Shown: positions 26,131 to 37,333 of the stretch, in pieces
Layout of the letters: every line of letters begins with the position of its first letter
Position numbering within the stretch: the stretch's first letter is position 1
Source of the DNA: Glandiceps talaboti
Lineage: Eukaryota; Hemichordata; Enteropneusta; Spengelidae
Direction of reading: 5' to 3'
Assembly (NCBI RefSeq): GCF_964340395.1
Contig: NC_135552.1
Span: 11,417,194 to 11,481,193 of the forward strand
DNA length: 64,000 nt
Made by a program: the position numbers and the translations under genes
Notes under the pieces: generated by a model
The model's input: only the letters and a program-made list of their open reading frames with translations
Told to the model about the DNA's origin: nothing
Database searches by the model: none

Positions 26131-26569
26131 CATCTGAATTATGCAACTATATATATCAATTTCAATGTCATGTATTTAATCAGTATTTTTGTTAAGGAAG
26201 GCAAAAAAATGATAAAATCTATGCAAGTAAGATCTTATACAGGTACATTGTAGTTGGTGCTGTTGTCAGAGGAAGTACAGAGACAAAATCTATGTTTGAT
26301 GTTTTACTTATCGTTGGAATATCTCAGGTGTTAAAGAAAGTCATTCTGCTCATGCAATAGAAGACAGTGTCATTAATAATAATATCAATTAACACAGGTT
26401 ATTAAGGAAATCATATGCTCATGAGATAGATGACAATGTCATTGATAATTATATTAATCATAGACCCTTGGTGGACGGTCTATGGGTCTATGTATCAATT
26501 AATGTATTAGTCGATACTTTTGTAAAACTTAAAGGAAGCAAAAAGATAAAAGCTATGCCAATGACATAT

Positions 26570-26758
26570 AACCTTCCCCTCCTCCCCGGCTGATAGAGGT
26601 TCAATGGATTGTATGTTCCCGTGGAGTTGAGGAAGTATAAATTTAGGGTCATTGTGCCACTGTAGATCCGAACCAGGGGTAATAATTGTAAAGTGCTTTG
26701 AACACAGTGTGGGAAAGCTCTATATAAAAACCAACATTATTATTATTATTATTATTAT
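26570..26758 (+). mobile_element. SINE-like element, ATT-tailed, copy 1
   Basis: The body includes GTTCCCGTGGAGTTGAGGAA, CACTGTAGATCCGAACCAGG and GGTAATAATTG. The 3' end is TAAAGTGCTTTGAACACAG, then AAGCTCTATATAAAAACCAA and an ATT trinucleotide tail. The AAAGCGCTTTGA...GCGCTATATAAA pattern is the type of 3' end shared by several animal SINEs and their LINE partners. Same tail at 51221 and 52285. The 5' end is not defined and no clear tRNA promoter boxes were found. Confidence 0.7.
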
Positions 26759-27116
26759 ATTAATCGTTGGTATATCTCAGGTTTTTAAGAAAGTGATCTC
26801 ATTGTGCATGAAATAGAGGATGAACATTGCAATGTTACTGAACTATGCATAGATAGAAATAGACTATTCTTTTTGTTGTTTAAGGTTAACTTTTATCATG
26901 GGATTTATCATGTTATTTCTACTAACCTCGCACATTGTTTAGCTTTTACCCAACTGCAGTCCGCACTCTTAATGAATCAATTTAAGTTCTCTATTGACGC
27001 ATCAATTTCGTGTTAGGAGTCCTCTACAGAATATTGTTTTTGTAATTTTTTCATTACACGCAAAATCAATGCACATTTCATTATATATGTATCAGTATAT
27101 ATATGACAATAAAACA

Positions 27117-27140
27117 CATATCATATCATATCATATCATA
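27117..27140. repeat. CATAT pentanucleotide run
   Basis: About five units of the pentamer ATCAT, short and perfect. Confidence 0.85.
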
Positions 27141-27357
27141 GAAAACATGGTATTAAAATGACTCTGTGATAATAGTGAATGCGCTAACTCTAACTGTGTT
27201 CTTTAACAAAAAGCAGACAAAAATAGAGGAAATTTCACTATCACATCCTGATAACAATGATGATGACTTTCAGTTCCTTTTCCCAGTTTTCAGTTGTTGT
27301 GTTCTGTCTGTGATTCTGTGTTCAACGGATTTGGTATTTAATTACTGCTATCTGTAG

Positions 27358-27443
27358 ACAGTAAGATACATTGTGTTGTTCAACCTTATCAGACTTCTAA
27401 ACCAGAGTGATAGCTGATAGCATGGCATGAATGTTGCATACAG
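27358..27443. mobile_element. TIR family 3 (CTGTAAGATAC), copy 1
   Basis: GTAAGATACATTGTGTTG followed by TTCAACC, a middle with CTGATAG and ATGGCAT, and GCATACAG at the right edge. The order matches the copies at 35557 and 55275. Confidence 0.55.
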
Positions 27444-28158
27444 ACTACATCCCTCTTAAAAGGTCATGAGATCTAGGTCCTTTCCCCCATGATTAAAGAA
27501 GCCCCATCAGTTGAAGTTTTCCATGAGAGGCGTCATGACAGATTAAAACTAAATAATGCTTTCACTATAAAACGTTTCACCTGTCAATATGGCTGCCTTT
27601 AAAGTTTTAACTCATCCATACAACTTACAAGTGTTCACATACATGTACTAAACATATTCTGTATTCAGTATCACATGCTGTAATGTTTAATTTCAATATT
27701 CAGGTATGATAACCAGTTAGTGCCTTTGCGACATTGAGGAATGCTGTGAAACAGATGGGGGGTGGGGGTAGGGGTGGTTAAACATACATACTACCCTGCA
27801 CCATAATTTTGATAAGAACTAGGCTTGTAAAAAATGATGTCAGATACATGTGTAAATTTTACCTAGATTTTATTCATTTTATTGCACTTCACAAAAACCC
27901 TGAACATTGCAAGCGTCTGAGCTCAACAGAGTGCAATCACAGGGCAATAGTACAATGTACATATGTAGGAGAATGTCAAAGAGTGTTTGTGTCTGACAAA
28001 ACAGAAATACTAATGAGATATGAATATTAATAGTTCTCTCTATATGTATCAACACCTGTCAGACAGCCATGATGTCTTGATCTTTACAACAAGTATATGA
28101 ACATTTTCACCATTTAGGAAAAATAATCATTTTTCACATGTAATCTTTAATTTTGTAG

Positions 28159-28173
28159 CCAGCAGGTGGCTAC
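28159..28173 (+). promoter_or_regulatory. CTCF-like motif (13 of 15)
   Basis: CCAGCAGGTGGCTAC matches the core CCASYAGRKGGCRSY except at two 3' positions. Weaker than the other three. Confidence 0.3.
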
Positions 28174-28530
28174 TTGTACAGTTCCTGTTGAAAATCGTAC
28201 TTGAAAGTTTGTGTAAGCTTAAGCAATACGATTTGTCTTGTAAGTTCTTAAAAGCACTGTCAGAATTTGCATTCATCTTCATGTCTATTTTGGAATTATA
28301 GTCAGGATTATGAAATGTCAGCATAATGCAGTTATTTTCATATCTGATCTTTAAACTCCTGGTTATTATAGATTAACCATATTTGTATTTCTTATAGTGT
28401 AATCTGACATAACGGTGACCTTATGTCCTTAGTTTGAAATCTAGGTGTCTGTAATCATTTCCTGGCTGTGAGACAGCTGGAAGTATGCAAAATATACTTC
28501 TCTTTTGTCAACATGCCAAATACTCATAGA

Positions 28531-28865
28531 TATTATTTCCTAATATTTTTCTTCGTCCAGCCTGGGAAAATCCAAGTGACCTAAGGGGCCTTGTCACTCA
28601 GAGGTACAAACACTTAAGTTAAGGTCACTCATATTTTCTGGCAAATGGAGAAAGCTATTGGGGAATAATATAATTACATGTATACCTCCTCAAGCATAGC
28701 TCATGAAATATTGGTAAAAGTAATGACGATTTGGAATGTTTTGACTCATATTTCGAGCGCCGCAGAACCAGTGACATAGATACGGATTGTCATGACGTAG
28801 AACAATCAGGGTATATAATCCATATTTTCCGTTCAAAGACAATATCTTGGCGTGTGCATGGTATA
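28531..28865. mobile_element. foldback repeat family 1, copy 2
   Basis: CCTAATATTTTTCTTCGTCC at the left, then ATATTTTCTGGCAAATGGAG and ATTGGGGAATAATATAATTA. The middle has AGAACCAGTGACATAG and the right end TGTGCATGGTATA. Organised like the copies at 7631 and 36319. The short open frames across it are not genes. Confidence 0.72.
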
Positions 28866-30042
28866 ATACATTGTATCCACCATCTCTCTCTCAGCTGTTT
28901 GTTATATTTGTCCGTGTAGAACCTTCGCTGGCCTGTCTTGTTGACGCCTTCATGTCCAATGTCTTCTATACCAGTCCTGTGGTTTATTATTCAAACCCAA
29001 GATTTCAATTAGAAAGTAGAAATAAATAACATGTTGTTACAAACACATCCAAAGAAAATTACTACCTGTTCATTTCTGTACATAGCTTTTAGTAAATGCT
29101 TTACCGAAACAGATGAAATTCAAAAACTGAAAAAGCTCCAAAGTAATTAAGTGGAGAAAAATTCTAGACTGGGTTTGACATTTGGGATTGGTATAGTTTG
29201 TACATGTCATTTATGTGGGGAAATTGAGGCTAAAATTGCTGTCAGGTGACAGAATCTATGTTGTCGTAATGCCAATAAGTTTAGATGTATTCCAGAATCA
29301 ACTGTATATCACATTTACACTTGATTAAATTTTTGCCGCTGATGAAAATGTTTACATATATGTAATAAACAGTATCTTTGGTATGCAATATTTTAAAAAT
29401 ATTTTGGTACACGTTGGCTTGGTACCTCGATGTCCATGTTTTCCTGTCTGTAAAGAAGGCCTGTCTTGAAATGTAGTGTTCCAGACTTTAATCAGTATGT
29501 AGTGTTTCAAATATTTTAGTTTCAACTGGTAGAATGATGCTTTGTTGTCAGTAAAAAAAAAAAGACATGAAATGTTTTGAATTAGGCAGTTTTAATATCA
29601 TGCAATATTTATATTTTGGTGTGCAATGATACAGGTAGCGTAATACCCATAATACTTTCCAACCAGTAAAAAGACATGAACTGTCTTAAAATAGACAGAA
29701 TTCTAGGCTATCATGAACTGTGTGTTGGAATGTTACATGTTATTATTACATTTCTTATGTTGTTTACCAAGATCAGTAAGAATTGTTCCAAAAAATTGAA
29801 AACATGTTATGCATTCTTATCAAAACAAATATACGGTAATTTGCAGTTAAAATACTACATACTATACATGTAGCTATGTTACTGTTTTAACTCAGCAAAT
29901 GAATGTATGGCACGACAAGATGGAATTGGACGTATGTCTTAGGATACTGGGTTGTCTATAACCTAAATATCACACATTTCATGGACCAGACATAGTTGAC
30001 TCAGAAAAATTGTGGTTCCAGTGAGCAAGAACTGAGTGATAC

Positions 30043-30057
30043 AGCGCCCTCTAGTGT
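30043..30057 (-). promoter_or_regulatory. CTCF-like motif (14 of 15)
   Basis: The minus strand reads ACACTAGAGGGCGCT, one mismatch (first base) from CCASYAGRKGGCRSY. About 500 bases upstream of exon D. Confidence 0.45.
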
Positions 30058-30429
30058 TCATTTTTACATCCATTATGAAAGAAGGGACTGGATTATATAT
30101 ATAACTTTGTGATAAATGCACAACAGGTAGAACTTCAGGTGACATGCTTAAAACCTCTATAATCGCTCACCACGAAGGCAATTGACCCACAATTCAATTT
30201 AAAGTTGTGCATTCTAATTCCACTGTGTTTAATGTTATATTCAAATGAAAGTTCATCTGTATTTGTGAAAGTATTTGTAGAAGTAAATCTTTGTTCTAAA
30301 CTCAAAAAAAATCAAGTAAATTTGTACCGGAAGTTTTCAACAGAGCTCTTCAACCTTTGTCAATAGAATACCTTTAACATTTTATTTTCCCTTTTCCTAG
30401 TATATATTTTTCAGACTCATGATGTACAT

Positions 30430-30475
30430 GTCTGTGTTTTTGTTCTTAGGAGGTACTAATGGGTATAGATATGTA
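30430..30475 (+). repeat. duplicated acceptor/exon-start segment before exon D
   Basis: TGTTTTTGTTCTTAGGAGGT and the following ACTAATGGGTATAGATA resemble the true exon D border (TGTTTTTGTTCTTAGGATGC, AAGTAATGGTATAGATA) about 103 bases downstream. Used as an exon, the decoy would read EVLMGIDM (compare DASNGIDR) and reach a stop after about 20 codons. Confidence 0.7.
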
Positions 30476-30552
30476 CAGTATGTTTTTTCTTCAGATTTTT
30501 ATCATGGCTGGAATTTAATCATTGATGTATGTTTTTCTGTTTTTGTTCTTAG

Positions 30553-30708
30553 GATGCAAGTAATGGTATAGATAGGCGGATTGGCAATGGAGAGGATGAC
30601 CTCAGTGCATTTAGCAGATTTGGCCGTGATTCAGCCAGGCATTCAATACTGGGAAATCATCCTTCAATGTTTAAATGGGCAGAAGCTCAAGATAGGCTAG
30701 AGATACAG
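30553..30708 (+). CDS. pard3: Par-3 exon D: linker before PDZ1
   Basis: 156 bases, phase 0 to 0, 52 codons, with an excellent acceptor (TTTTTGTTCTTAG) and a GTAAAT donor. The product has FGRDSARHSILGNHPSMFKW followed by AEAQDRLEIQ. Vertebrate Par-3 has [24 protein letters not shown] in the same place, so SAR-S and HP-KW-E-Q are conserved. No structured domain is known here; the stretch joins CR1 and PDZ1. The acceptor has a diverged tandem copy about 100 bases upstream. Confidence 0.94.
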
Positions 30709-30749
30709 GTAAATATACAACATGTAGTATACATGTATACCTAGGTAGT

Positions 30750-31490
30750 GAAATTTTTGACATACTGGCTTGACAGTATAGCCCAAAGAATTGGCTATCT
30801 GACTCAACACACTGGCTTGACAGTATAGCCCAGAGACTTGGCTATCTGACTTGACATACTGGCTTGACAGTATAGCCCAAAGAATTGGCTATCTGACTCA
30901 ACACACTGGCTTGACAGTATAGCCCAGAGACTTGGCTATCTGACTTGACATACTGGCTTGACAGTATAGCCCAGAGACTTGGCTATCTGACTTGACATAC
31001 TGGTTTGACAGTATAGTCCAGAGACTTGGCTATCTGACTTGACATACTGGGTTTGACAGTATAGCCCAGAGACTTGGCTATCTGACTTGACATACTGGTT
31101 TGATAGTATAGCCCAGAGACTTGGCTATCTGACTTGACATACTGGCTTGACAGTATAGCCCATAGACTTGGCTATCTGACTTGACATACTGGCTTGACAG
31201 TATAGTCCATAGACTTGGCTATCTGACTTGACATACTGGCTTGACAGTATAGCCTAGAGACTTGGCTATCTGACACAACATACTGGCTTGACAGTGTAGC
31301 CCAGAGACTGAGCTACCTGACTTGACATACTGGCTCGACAGTATAGTCCAGAGACTTGGCTATCTGACTTGATATACTGGCTTGACAGTATAGCCCAGAG
31401 ACTTGGCTATCTGACTTGACATACTGGCTTGACAATATAACCCAGAGACTGAGCTATCTGACTTGACATACTGGCTTGACATGACAGTAC
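30750..31490. repeat. 47-bp minisatellite, about 16 copies
   Basis: Unit: ACATACTGGCTTGACAGTAT, AGCCCAGAGACTTGGC and TATCTGACTTG. The first four units form two identical dimers (a CCAAAGAATTGG unit with an ACTCAACACACTGG step alternating with a standard unit), a 94-bp higher-order block. Later units drift. Starts about 45 bases after the exon D donor. Confidence 0.95.
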
Positions 31491-31515
31491 ATGTTCTGTG
31501 AACTACACTTTCAAA

Positions 31516-31535
31516 CCAGATAGCCGAGTCTCTGG
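31516..31535. repeat. inverted fragment of the 47-bp unit
   Basis: CCAGATAGCCGAGTCTCTGG is the reverse complement of the array motif CCAGAGACTTGGCTATCTG with minor change. It lies just beyond the array end and could form a stem with it. Confidence 0.75.
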
Positions 31536-32589
31536 ACTTTCACTAATCAAAAAAAGTGAAACTTTTAACATAAATACAACTATACACAAAAATTAACAGT
31601 TGTTTTATTTCATGGTCAACACCATGACCTCTGTTCTGTTTATTTCCGTTTATTACAAACCTCATCATGTTGCTAGGTGTAAGTCTGACATTGTATCTGT
31701 AGTTTCAAAGCATGGTCAAGACCCTAGCAATTTGATTATCACAGTTGATAAATATTTCATTGCTGGGTGTTTTCAAAGTTTCTGTTGCTAGGTTTATTGA
31801 TAGTGCTTCAAATCCCCAACCATTGCTATATTTTGTAACTGTATATTCCAATGTCCATTATTACTTTCCTCTATTTGAGAACGTTGTTTATTTTTGTTTA
31901 AGTTAGACAGGATATAAGTAGGTGAATGAAAAGCTCTCACTTGAAGCTAAATGACAAACTCTTCAACATACTTAGTAATTTACCTACATCTAGGGATAGA
32001 TGTCATTGGATATTTACATGTCTGCTGTACTTATGAGAAATACATACGTTTTACACCAATCTGATGAAAATCTGATGTGGTGAAAGCGGTTAGGTCTTTA
32101 CTTACCTCTATTTCCATCGTTTTGTGTTGTTTGCAATGTTTTGTTCCGGATGATTGCCTCCTTCCCACATCTGACCCTGTGTAATAGAAAATCTCAGTAT
32201 AATTTAAGAAATAATCTAAAATGAAATAATCTATTATGAAATTGAACCATATGCGTTAAATGAGTTATAAGAGTAGGTGTTGCTGTCTAACAAAGGGAAG
32301 CATTTTCTTACGTAATGTATTCAAATCGTGACCTGTCCAGTATGTAAAGTGGGTTGAGTCATTGCTACCTGAAATTGTAATCCAAGTTAGAGGTTGAATA
32401 GAGAAACGTTGTTTGAGATGACAAAATCATAAACAACCAATGATGTCCTAGGCTATTTAGATCACCAATATTGTGACACAGTGTATGTAGATTCTGGAGC
32501 ACCATAGCAATGTCTATTTCACAATCTAATTGTAATCAAACTTGTCCAAAACGTCCATTGAAGTGCAAAGCTAGTCAAACTCAAAGAGT

Positions 32590-32823
32590 ACAATATGTTG
32601 TCTGTATTCTGTCAGGGCAGCACAAACGTTATCATCAAGAAGTGAGGTGTGAAAGTGTCAGTAGTCAGAGATTAAAATGATCGATGTTGACTGTATTTTG
32701 TCTATTTTTACCTTTACTACAATACAGCACAGTATTAATCATCAAAGAAGTGAGATGTGAAACTAAGTCAGAGATTAAAATGACGGATGTTCAGTTGACT
32801 ATATTTTGTCATTTCTTTTACAG
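32590..32823 (+). repeat. tandem copies of the exon E acceptor region
   Basis: Three copies of an about 100-bp segment. Two intronic copies have acceptor-like ends at 32620 and 32727, followed by CACAAACGTTATCATCAAGA and CACAGTATTAATCATCAAAG. The third contains the real acceptor at 32823, followed by CATAATAGTAATCGTCGAGA. The copies share GAAGTGAGRTGTGAAA and GTCAGAGATTAAAATGA. Confidence 0.8.
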
Positions 32824-32996
32824 CATAATAGTAATCGTCGAGATCCACTAGGCGGTGATTTACCAGTGGTAGAAAAGAGCCCAGCTGATGGATCATCACA
32901 GGACTCAGATATAGAGTCTTTCTATGTAGATATACAGAATGATGGAGAACCTGTTGGGTTACATGTTGTACCGTACACAGACTCTAAGGATGGAAG
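32824..32996 (+). CDS. pard3: Par-3 exon E: start of PDZ1
   Basis: 173 bases, phase 0 to 2, TTTTACAG acceptor and GTAACG donor. After an acidic/serine linker (SPADGSSQDSDIE) the peptide enters PDZ1 with FYVDIQNDGEPVGLHVVPYT. Vertebrate PDZ1 has VEVPNDGGPLGIHVVPFS, so the carboxylate-binding loop here is PVGLHV in place of the usual GLGF, as is normal for Par-3 PDZ1. PDZ1 is reported to bind PAR-6 and junctional adhesion/nectin tails. The exon start lies inside a three-copy tandem repeat; the two upstream copies are non-coding (each meets a stop in the corresponding frame). Confidence 0.96.
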
Positions 32997-33169
32997 GTAA
33001 CGAACAGAAAAATAAAAGACAAATCGTTATTATTTGATAACAGATAAAACTTGCAAGTCCAGAAACTGTCAATTCATCACATAAAGAATCTGATGCCGGT
33101 CATATACGCTGTACTTGGCATACATGTATTATAGCTAGCTTCAAAAATCCCTGTATATCTTTATAGATG

Positions 33170-33184
33170 ACTGCCATCTAGTGG
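33170..33184 (-). promoter_or_regulatory. CTCF-like motif (15 of 15)
   Basis: The minus strand reads CCACTAGATGGCAGT, an exact match to CCASYAGRKGGCRSY. It lies in the intron within PDZ1. Confidence 0.5.
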
Positions 33185-33308
33185 TCAAATATGAAATTCT
33201 TTTTTTTTCACACCTATAGATATACATTTCAATTTCAGATGTTTTTCTCGAGACCTTTTCTGTATTGTGACAACGTTGGTACAGCTGAATACTTTCTTAC
33301 CTAAGATG

Positions 33309-33400
33309 CTTGTATGCATAGACCCTCCACATGTATGCATAGACCCTCCACTTGTGTGCATAGACCCTCCACTTGTGTGCATAGACCCTCCACTTGTAAG
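33309..33400. repeat. 21-bp minisatellite
   Basis: Four to five copies of TGCATAGACCCTCCACTTGTG. Because 21 is a multiple of 3, repetitive open frames arise on the minus strand; they are artefacts. Confidence 0.95.
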
Positions 33401-33501
33401 CATTCAACCTTAACAATGTTGTACTTGCACAATAACAGACCAAAGACCTGAAGTAATATTCCAGTAGATAGTAATATTGATATCATGTGTTTTTTATACA
33501 G

Positions 33502-33627
33502 TGAACTTGGTATGTTGGTGAAAGGAGTGGAAGAGGGCAGTAAAGCCTACAGAGATGGAAGAATATTGATGAATGATAGAATTATGGAAATTAATAACAA
33601 TATTTTAGCTGGTGTTACATTTGAAAG
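33502..33627 (+). CDS. pard3: Par-3 exon F: PDZ1 core
   Basis: 126 bases, phase 2 to 2, ATACAG acceptor and GTAAGT donor. The peptide reads ELGMLVKGVEEGSKAYRDGR followed by ILMNDRIMEINNNILAGVTFE. It provides the middle strands of PDZ1: LGMLVK (vertebrate LGLLVK), the G-S-K-A turn, the N-D-R-I-M-E-I-N strand and the start of the alpha-B helix, which continues in exon G. The vertebrate counterpart is [20 protein letters not shown]. Confidence 0.97.
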
Positions 33628-34145
33628 GTAAGTCTACACACAGTGTGATCAATCAAAATATTTTGAAAGAATTATTGACATTAATAATATCTCAAACTGG
33701 TGTTACATTTGAAATATAACTCCCAAGATATATGAAATTTAGTATTATTAATTTGCTATACTCGCATATGTTGATATCAAGGGAATGATATTATTATATA
33801 AAAAGTAATCAGACTTTAATATGTAGATATAATCCAGTACCTCTCGCATATATTAATTTAGAATTGTTGCAATTATGATGTTTCTACATATCAGTTTGGA
33901 AGACTCAAATTGTATAGGTTGGGAGTCAGATTCAGTCAAATAGACAGTTTCAGTTACGATATTGTATATATAGACAAACAGAGGATCGCCCAATGAATTA
34001 GATAGTCTAATTATAATGTTAGATAGTCTATGTACCCTAATACCCTAGACGGTCGTAGGTACTACTAATTTGACCCCTGGTTTGAAAGTCAGAGATACAT
34101 ACATGTATTTGCTGTGACAAACTATTCATTGCATTCTTGAAACAG
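33628..34145 (+). other. intron F-G
   Basis: 518 bases, AT-rich. It begins with a short echo of exon F (GGTGTTACATTTGAAA recurs about 80 bases into the intron), suggesting a small local duplication. Nothing else seen. Confidence 0.75.
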
Positions 34146-34459
34146 AGCACAAGAAATTTTCCGAATGGCAATGACGACGTTTCCCTATGTAAGGCTACGA
34201 ATTGAGAGAGACAAGCAGCCCTCACGTCAGATATCTGAAGAAGACAGCCCAATGCATAGCCCAAGTGAAGATGTACATATTGATGGAATGGGAGACATTC
34301 CTGATGTTGCTAGAGAAGCAAGGCCAGGGACGCCTATCAAACGTAAACCCCCTACTGTACCCTTACGATCACCAAGCACAGTATTAACAACACCACCAAT
34401 GAAAGACAGAACAAATGTCCGTAAGATTGGCAAAAAGTTACATATCCAGCTTACTAAAG
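34146..34459 (+). CDS. pard3: Par-3 exon G: end of PDZ1, linker, start of PDZ2
   Basis: 314 bases, phase 2 to 1, GAAACAG acceptor and GTAATT donor. The first residues, RAQEIFRMAMTTFPYVRLRI, finish the PDZ1 helix and last strand (vertebrate [20 protein letters not shown]). A proline/serine-rich linker follows (DSPMHSPSED, PGTPIKRKPPTVPLRSPS). The exon ends with VRKIGKKLHIQLTKG, the first strand of PDZ2 (vertebrate KKIGKRLNIQLKKG). The linker has several SP/TP sites that could be kinase targets, by inference only. If the intron were retained, translation would run about 70 codons further before a stop. Confidence 0.97.
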
Positions 34460-34752
34460 GTAATTTTAGAATGTTCAGAAAATTTGTCTATCATTTTACA
34501 TCCTCCATTGTTTGTAAAAACCAACCACACATCAGAAAAGTCTCTTGTATATCATGTTATGTCTTGTACTGCTTTATTTGTCGTTTTCAGGAAAACCAGT
34601 CACCATTCAGAAATCTTACTTACTTGAAACACATTGTAATAATGCATTCAGCTCATGTGAACATATTTATGTGATATCCTGTTGTGGAAATCGTACTCTG
34701 TTTGAGCATTCACCACTGAATTTGCATAAAATTAACAAACAAACAGTTAAAA

Positions 34753-35108
34753 TTAAGGTAGAATGCACCTCAGGGGACAAATTTCTATGAAAATCAAAGT
34801 TCTTTAATTCTCTCCAAACTTTGTCATATGAAAGTTTGTTCTTGGTTCTTTGAAATAATAAAACAAACTTTGCGGTTGGAAATTGTCAATCATTTATTTT
34901 CCCCATAGAGTGAAGACAGTATTTGGCGGCCATATTGGATTCTAAAATGACTAAATTTTGTTATCATTTTAACCTCTTTTTCAAATATTTGTATGGTGAC
35001 CCCCTATTTTGTTCATTGATTTTAACTGAAAATAGGTTGAAATTTTCTTGAACAAAGTAACAGCAAAAATTTAAAGAGTTTATTTCCAAGGTGCATTTCA
35101 CATTAAGG
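34753..35108. mobile_element. MITE with TTAA flanks (possible piggyBac-type)
   Basis: A TTAA at 34753 is followed by GGTAGAATGCACCTCAGG. The other end is CCAAGGTGCATTTCACA followed by TTAA at 35103. The ends are inverted (AATGCACCT on both strands). TTAA target duplication is the hallmark of piggyBac elements, though TTAA also occurs by chance. The interior has CCCCATAGAGTG, GATTTTAACTGAAAATAG and TTTCTTGAACAAAGTAACAG; a related copy lies at 63640-63860. No open frame. Confidence 0.6.
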
Positions 35109-35556
35109 TTCAATTTTAAGATTGTTTGCCACATGACTCAGTCTTTCTGACTTCATGTACTTTCAATTGTATATAGTCAACCTAAGTCTCAGTTATATTA
35201 GAGATCTGTTCACCCAGCTAACAATCCTTGATTTTTCCTTATTCAACCTTGTACCATTCCCAACTTCCAAGAACTATACCTTCTTCCCTCAGTCACCTTC
35301 TTTCCTTGATATTTTCATGCCTTCAATGTAAAGTGAGTTTAACAGACAGTAAGTAAGACTATGATAAATACAGTCAGCTGAGATCATCACATATTTGATG
35401 TAAATCTGTTTTACAAGAGAGAGACATAGAGAGACAGATAAACAAACAAGTCAAACAGACAGACAATACAGACAGACTGACTGACAAAATCAACATATTC
35501 ACCACATATTGCAGAATACCCCGTTATATCTATTGTGAATCTGGTTGTACCTTAGC

Positions 35557-35642
35557 CTGTAAGATACATCTTGTCATTCAACTCAAATCAAACTTCTCTC
35601 TAGAAGTAGTATCTGATAGGATGGCATTACATATCTTACAGA
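35557..35642. mobile_element. TIR family 3 (CTGTAAGATAC), copy 2
   Basis: CTGTAAGATACATCTTGTC at the left and ATTACATATCTTACAG at the right are imperfect inverted ends of an about 86-bp element. Confidence 0.62.
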
Positions 35643-36318
35643 CAAAGTGTACCTGTATGATGCCCATAGAAATACGCCAGCCAAAGTGCACTAAAGGGCA
35701 GTACTCTATGGGCTTTGATTACATACAGACACTTTTGCAATAGATATATTGTTACTGACTTTCATATAGTTCCAACAACATCTCTATATCCTTCCCACAA
35801 CTCATTTACCCAAAATCTCACCCTACACTCTTTGTACATACACATTTTGCACATATTTCACCATTCAGTGTGATGAGTGATGTTTTTTTACTGTGAATAT
35901 TTGATCACTTTTCATATGTGCACATTGAAATGATACATGCCTGCTACAACTCACAGATTTCATTTTGCCTGATGTTAAAAAATTTCAGTATTTATCATTG
36001 GCATGACACACTACCATTCTTCTACAAATGGTACAAGACATGTGTACTAATTCATGTGTACTCACATACATGCACATTGAACTATGTTTGTTTGTTAATT
36101 TAGTGACATAGAAGTCCAAAGGGGTTCGGCAGATGTTTATTTATTCCATATACTAATTGTAATTTATATAAATCTGCATGTCACCATGATAAACTAGTAT
36201 ACTGTGACTAAAAAAAAGTTACATTAAAAAAAAAATATGTACCTTGGTAGAACAACAAATGACAGTTATTGGAATTGTGAACAAAATTCATGATGAATAA
36301 AACACGATCAATGCTAAG

Positions 36319-37198
<880 letters not shown>

Positions 37199-37333
37199 GT
37201 GAATGGAATTGAAATGACTGGAAAACCTCAAGCTGAGGCTGTGTCTATCCTTCGTAGTACAAAACTAGGAAGTGCCGTTCATCTTGTGGTTTCCAGACAG
37301 GACAACGTCAGTGCTAAGCTACCAAGACAACTG
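37199..37333 (+). CDS. pard3: Par-3 exon I: end of PDZ2
   Basis: 135 bases, phase 0 to 0, TTACAG acceptor and GTAGGT donor. The peptide VNGIEMTGKPQAEAVSILRS continues TKLGSAVHLVVSRQDN. It gives the last strands and alpha-B helix of PDZ2 (vertebrate [20 protein letters not shown]). The first alpha-B position is P (vertebrate S), followed by Q. The end, SAKLPRQL, starts the PDZ2-PDZ3 linker. Confidence 0.97.

Larger units (their letters stand above)
18250..30552 (+). other. intron C-D (12.3 kb, the longest)
   Basis: Non-coding. Contains a minisatellite (19930-20205), a foldback element (20705-21131), a 760-bp tetranucleotide complex (22141-22900), a 340-bp duplication (24483-25100), a GATT run (26060-26130), a SINE (26570-26758), TIR-type and foldback elements (27358 and 28531), CTCF-like motifs (28159 and 30043) and a duplicated acceptor segment (30430-30475). 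Open frames near 23459-23821 on both strands show no domain. Confidence 0.7.
30709..32823 (+). other. intron D-E (2.1 kb)
   Basis: Holds the 47-bp minisatellite (30750-31490), its inverted fragment (31516-31535) and the three-copy repeat that includes the exon E acceptor (32590 onward). The middle, 31540-32590, shows nothing I can name. Confidence 0.75.
32997..33501 (+). other. intron E-F
   Basis: 505 bases. Contains the CTCF-like motif at 33170 and the 21-bp minisatellite at 33309-33400; otherwise plain. Confidence 0.8.

Noticed and set aside
26458-26494. CATAGACCC ... GGGTCTATG inverted repeat
   Set aside because: Only nine bases per arm and no second copy; likely chance, and similarity to the 33309 repeat is limited to a short word.
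33185-33486. Minus-strand frames with GGSMHTS or VEGLCTQ repeats
   Set aside because: Products of the 21-bp minisatellite inside the PDZ1 intron.
34460-34674. Extension of exon G by read-through
   Set aside because: The GTAATT donor at 34460 joins in phase to exon H, which continues PDZ2 exactly; the read-through sequence is unlike Par-3.
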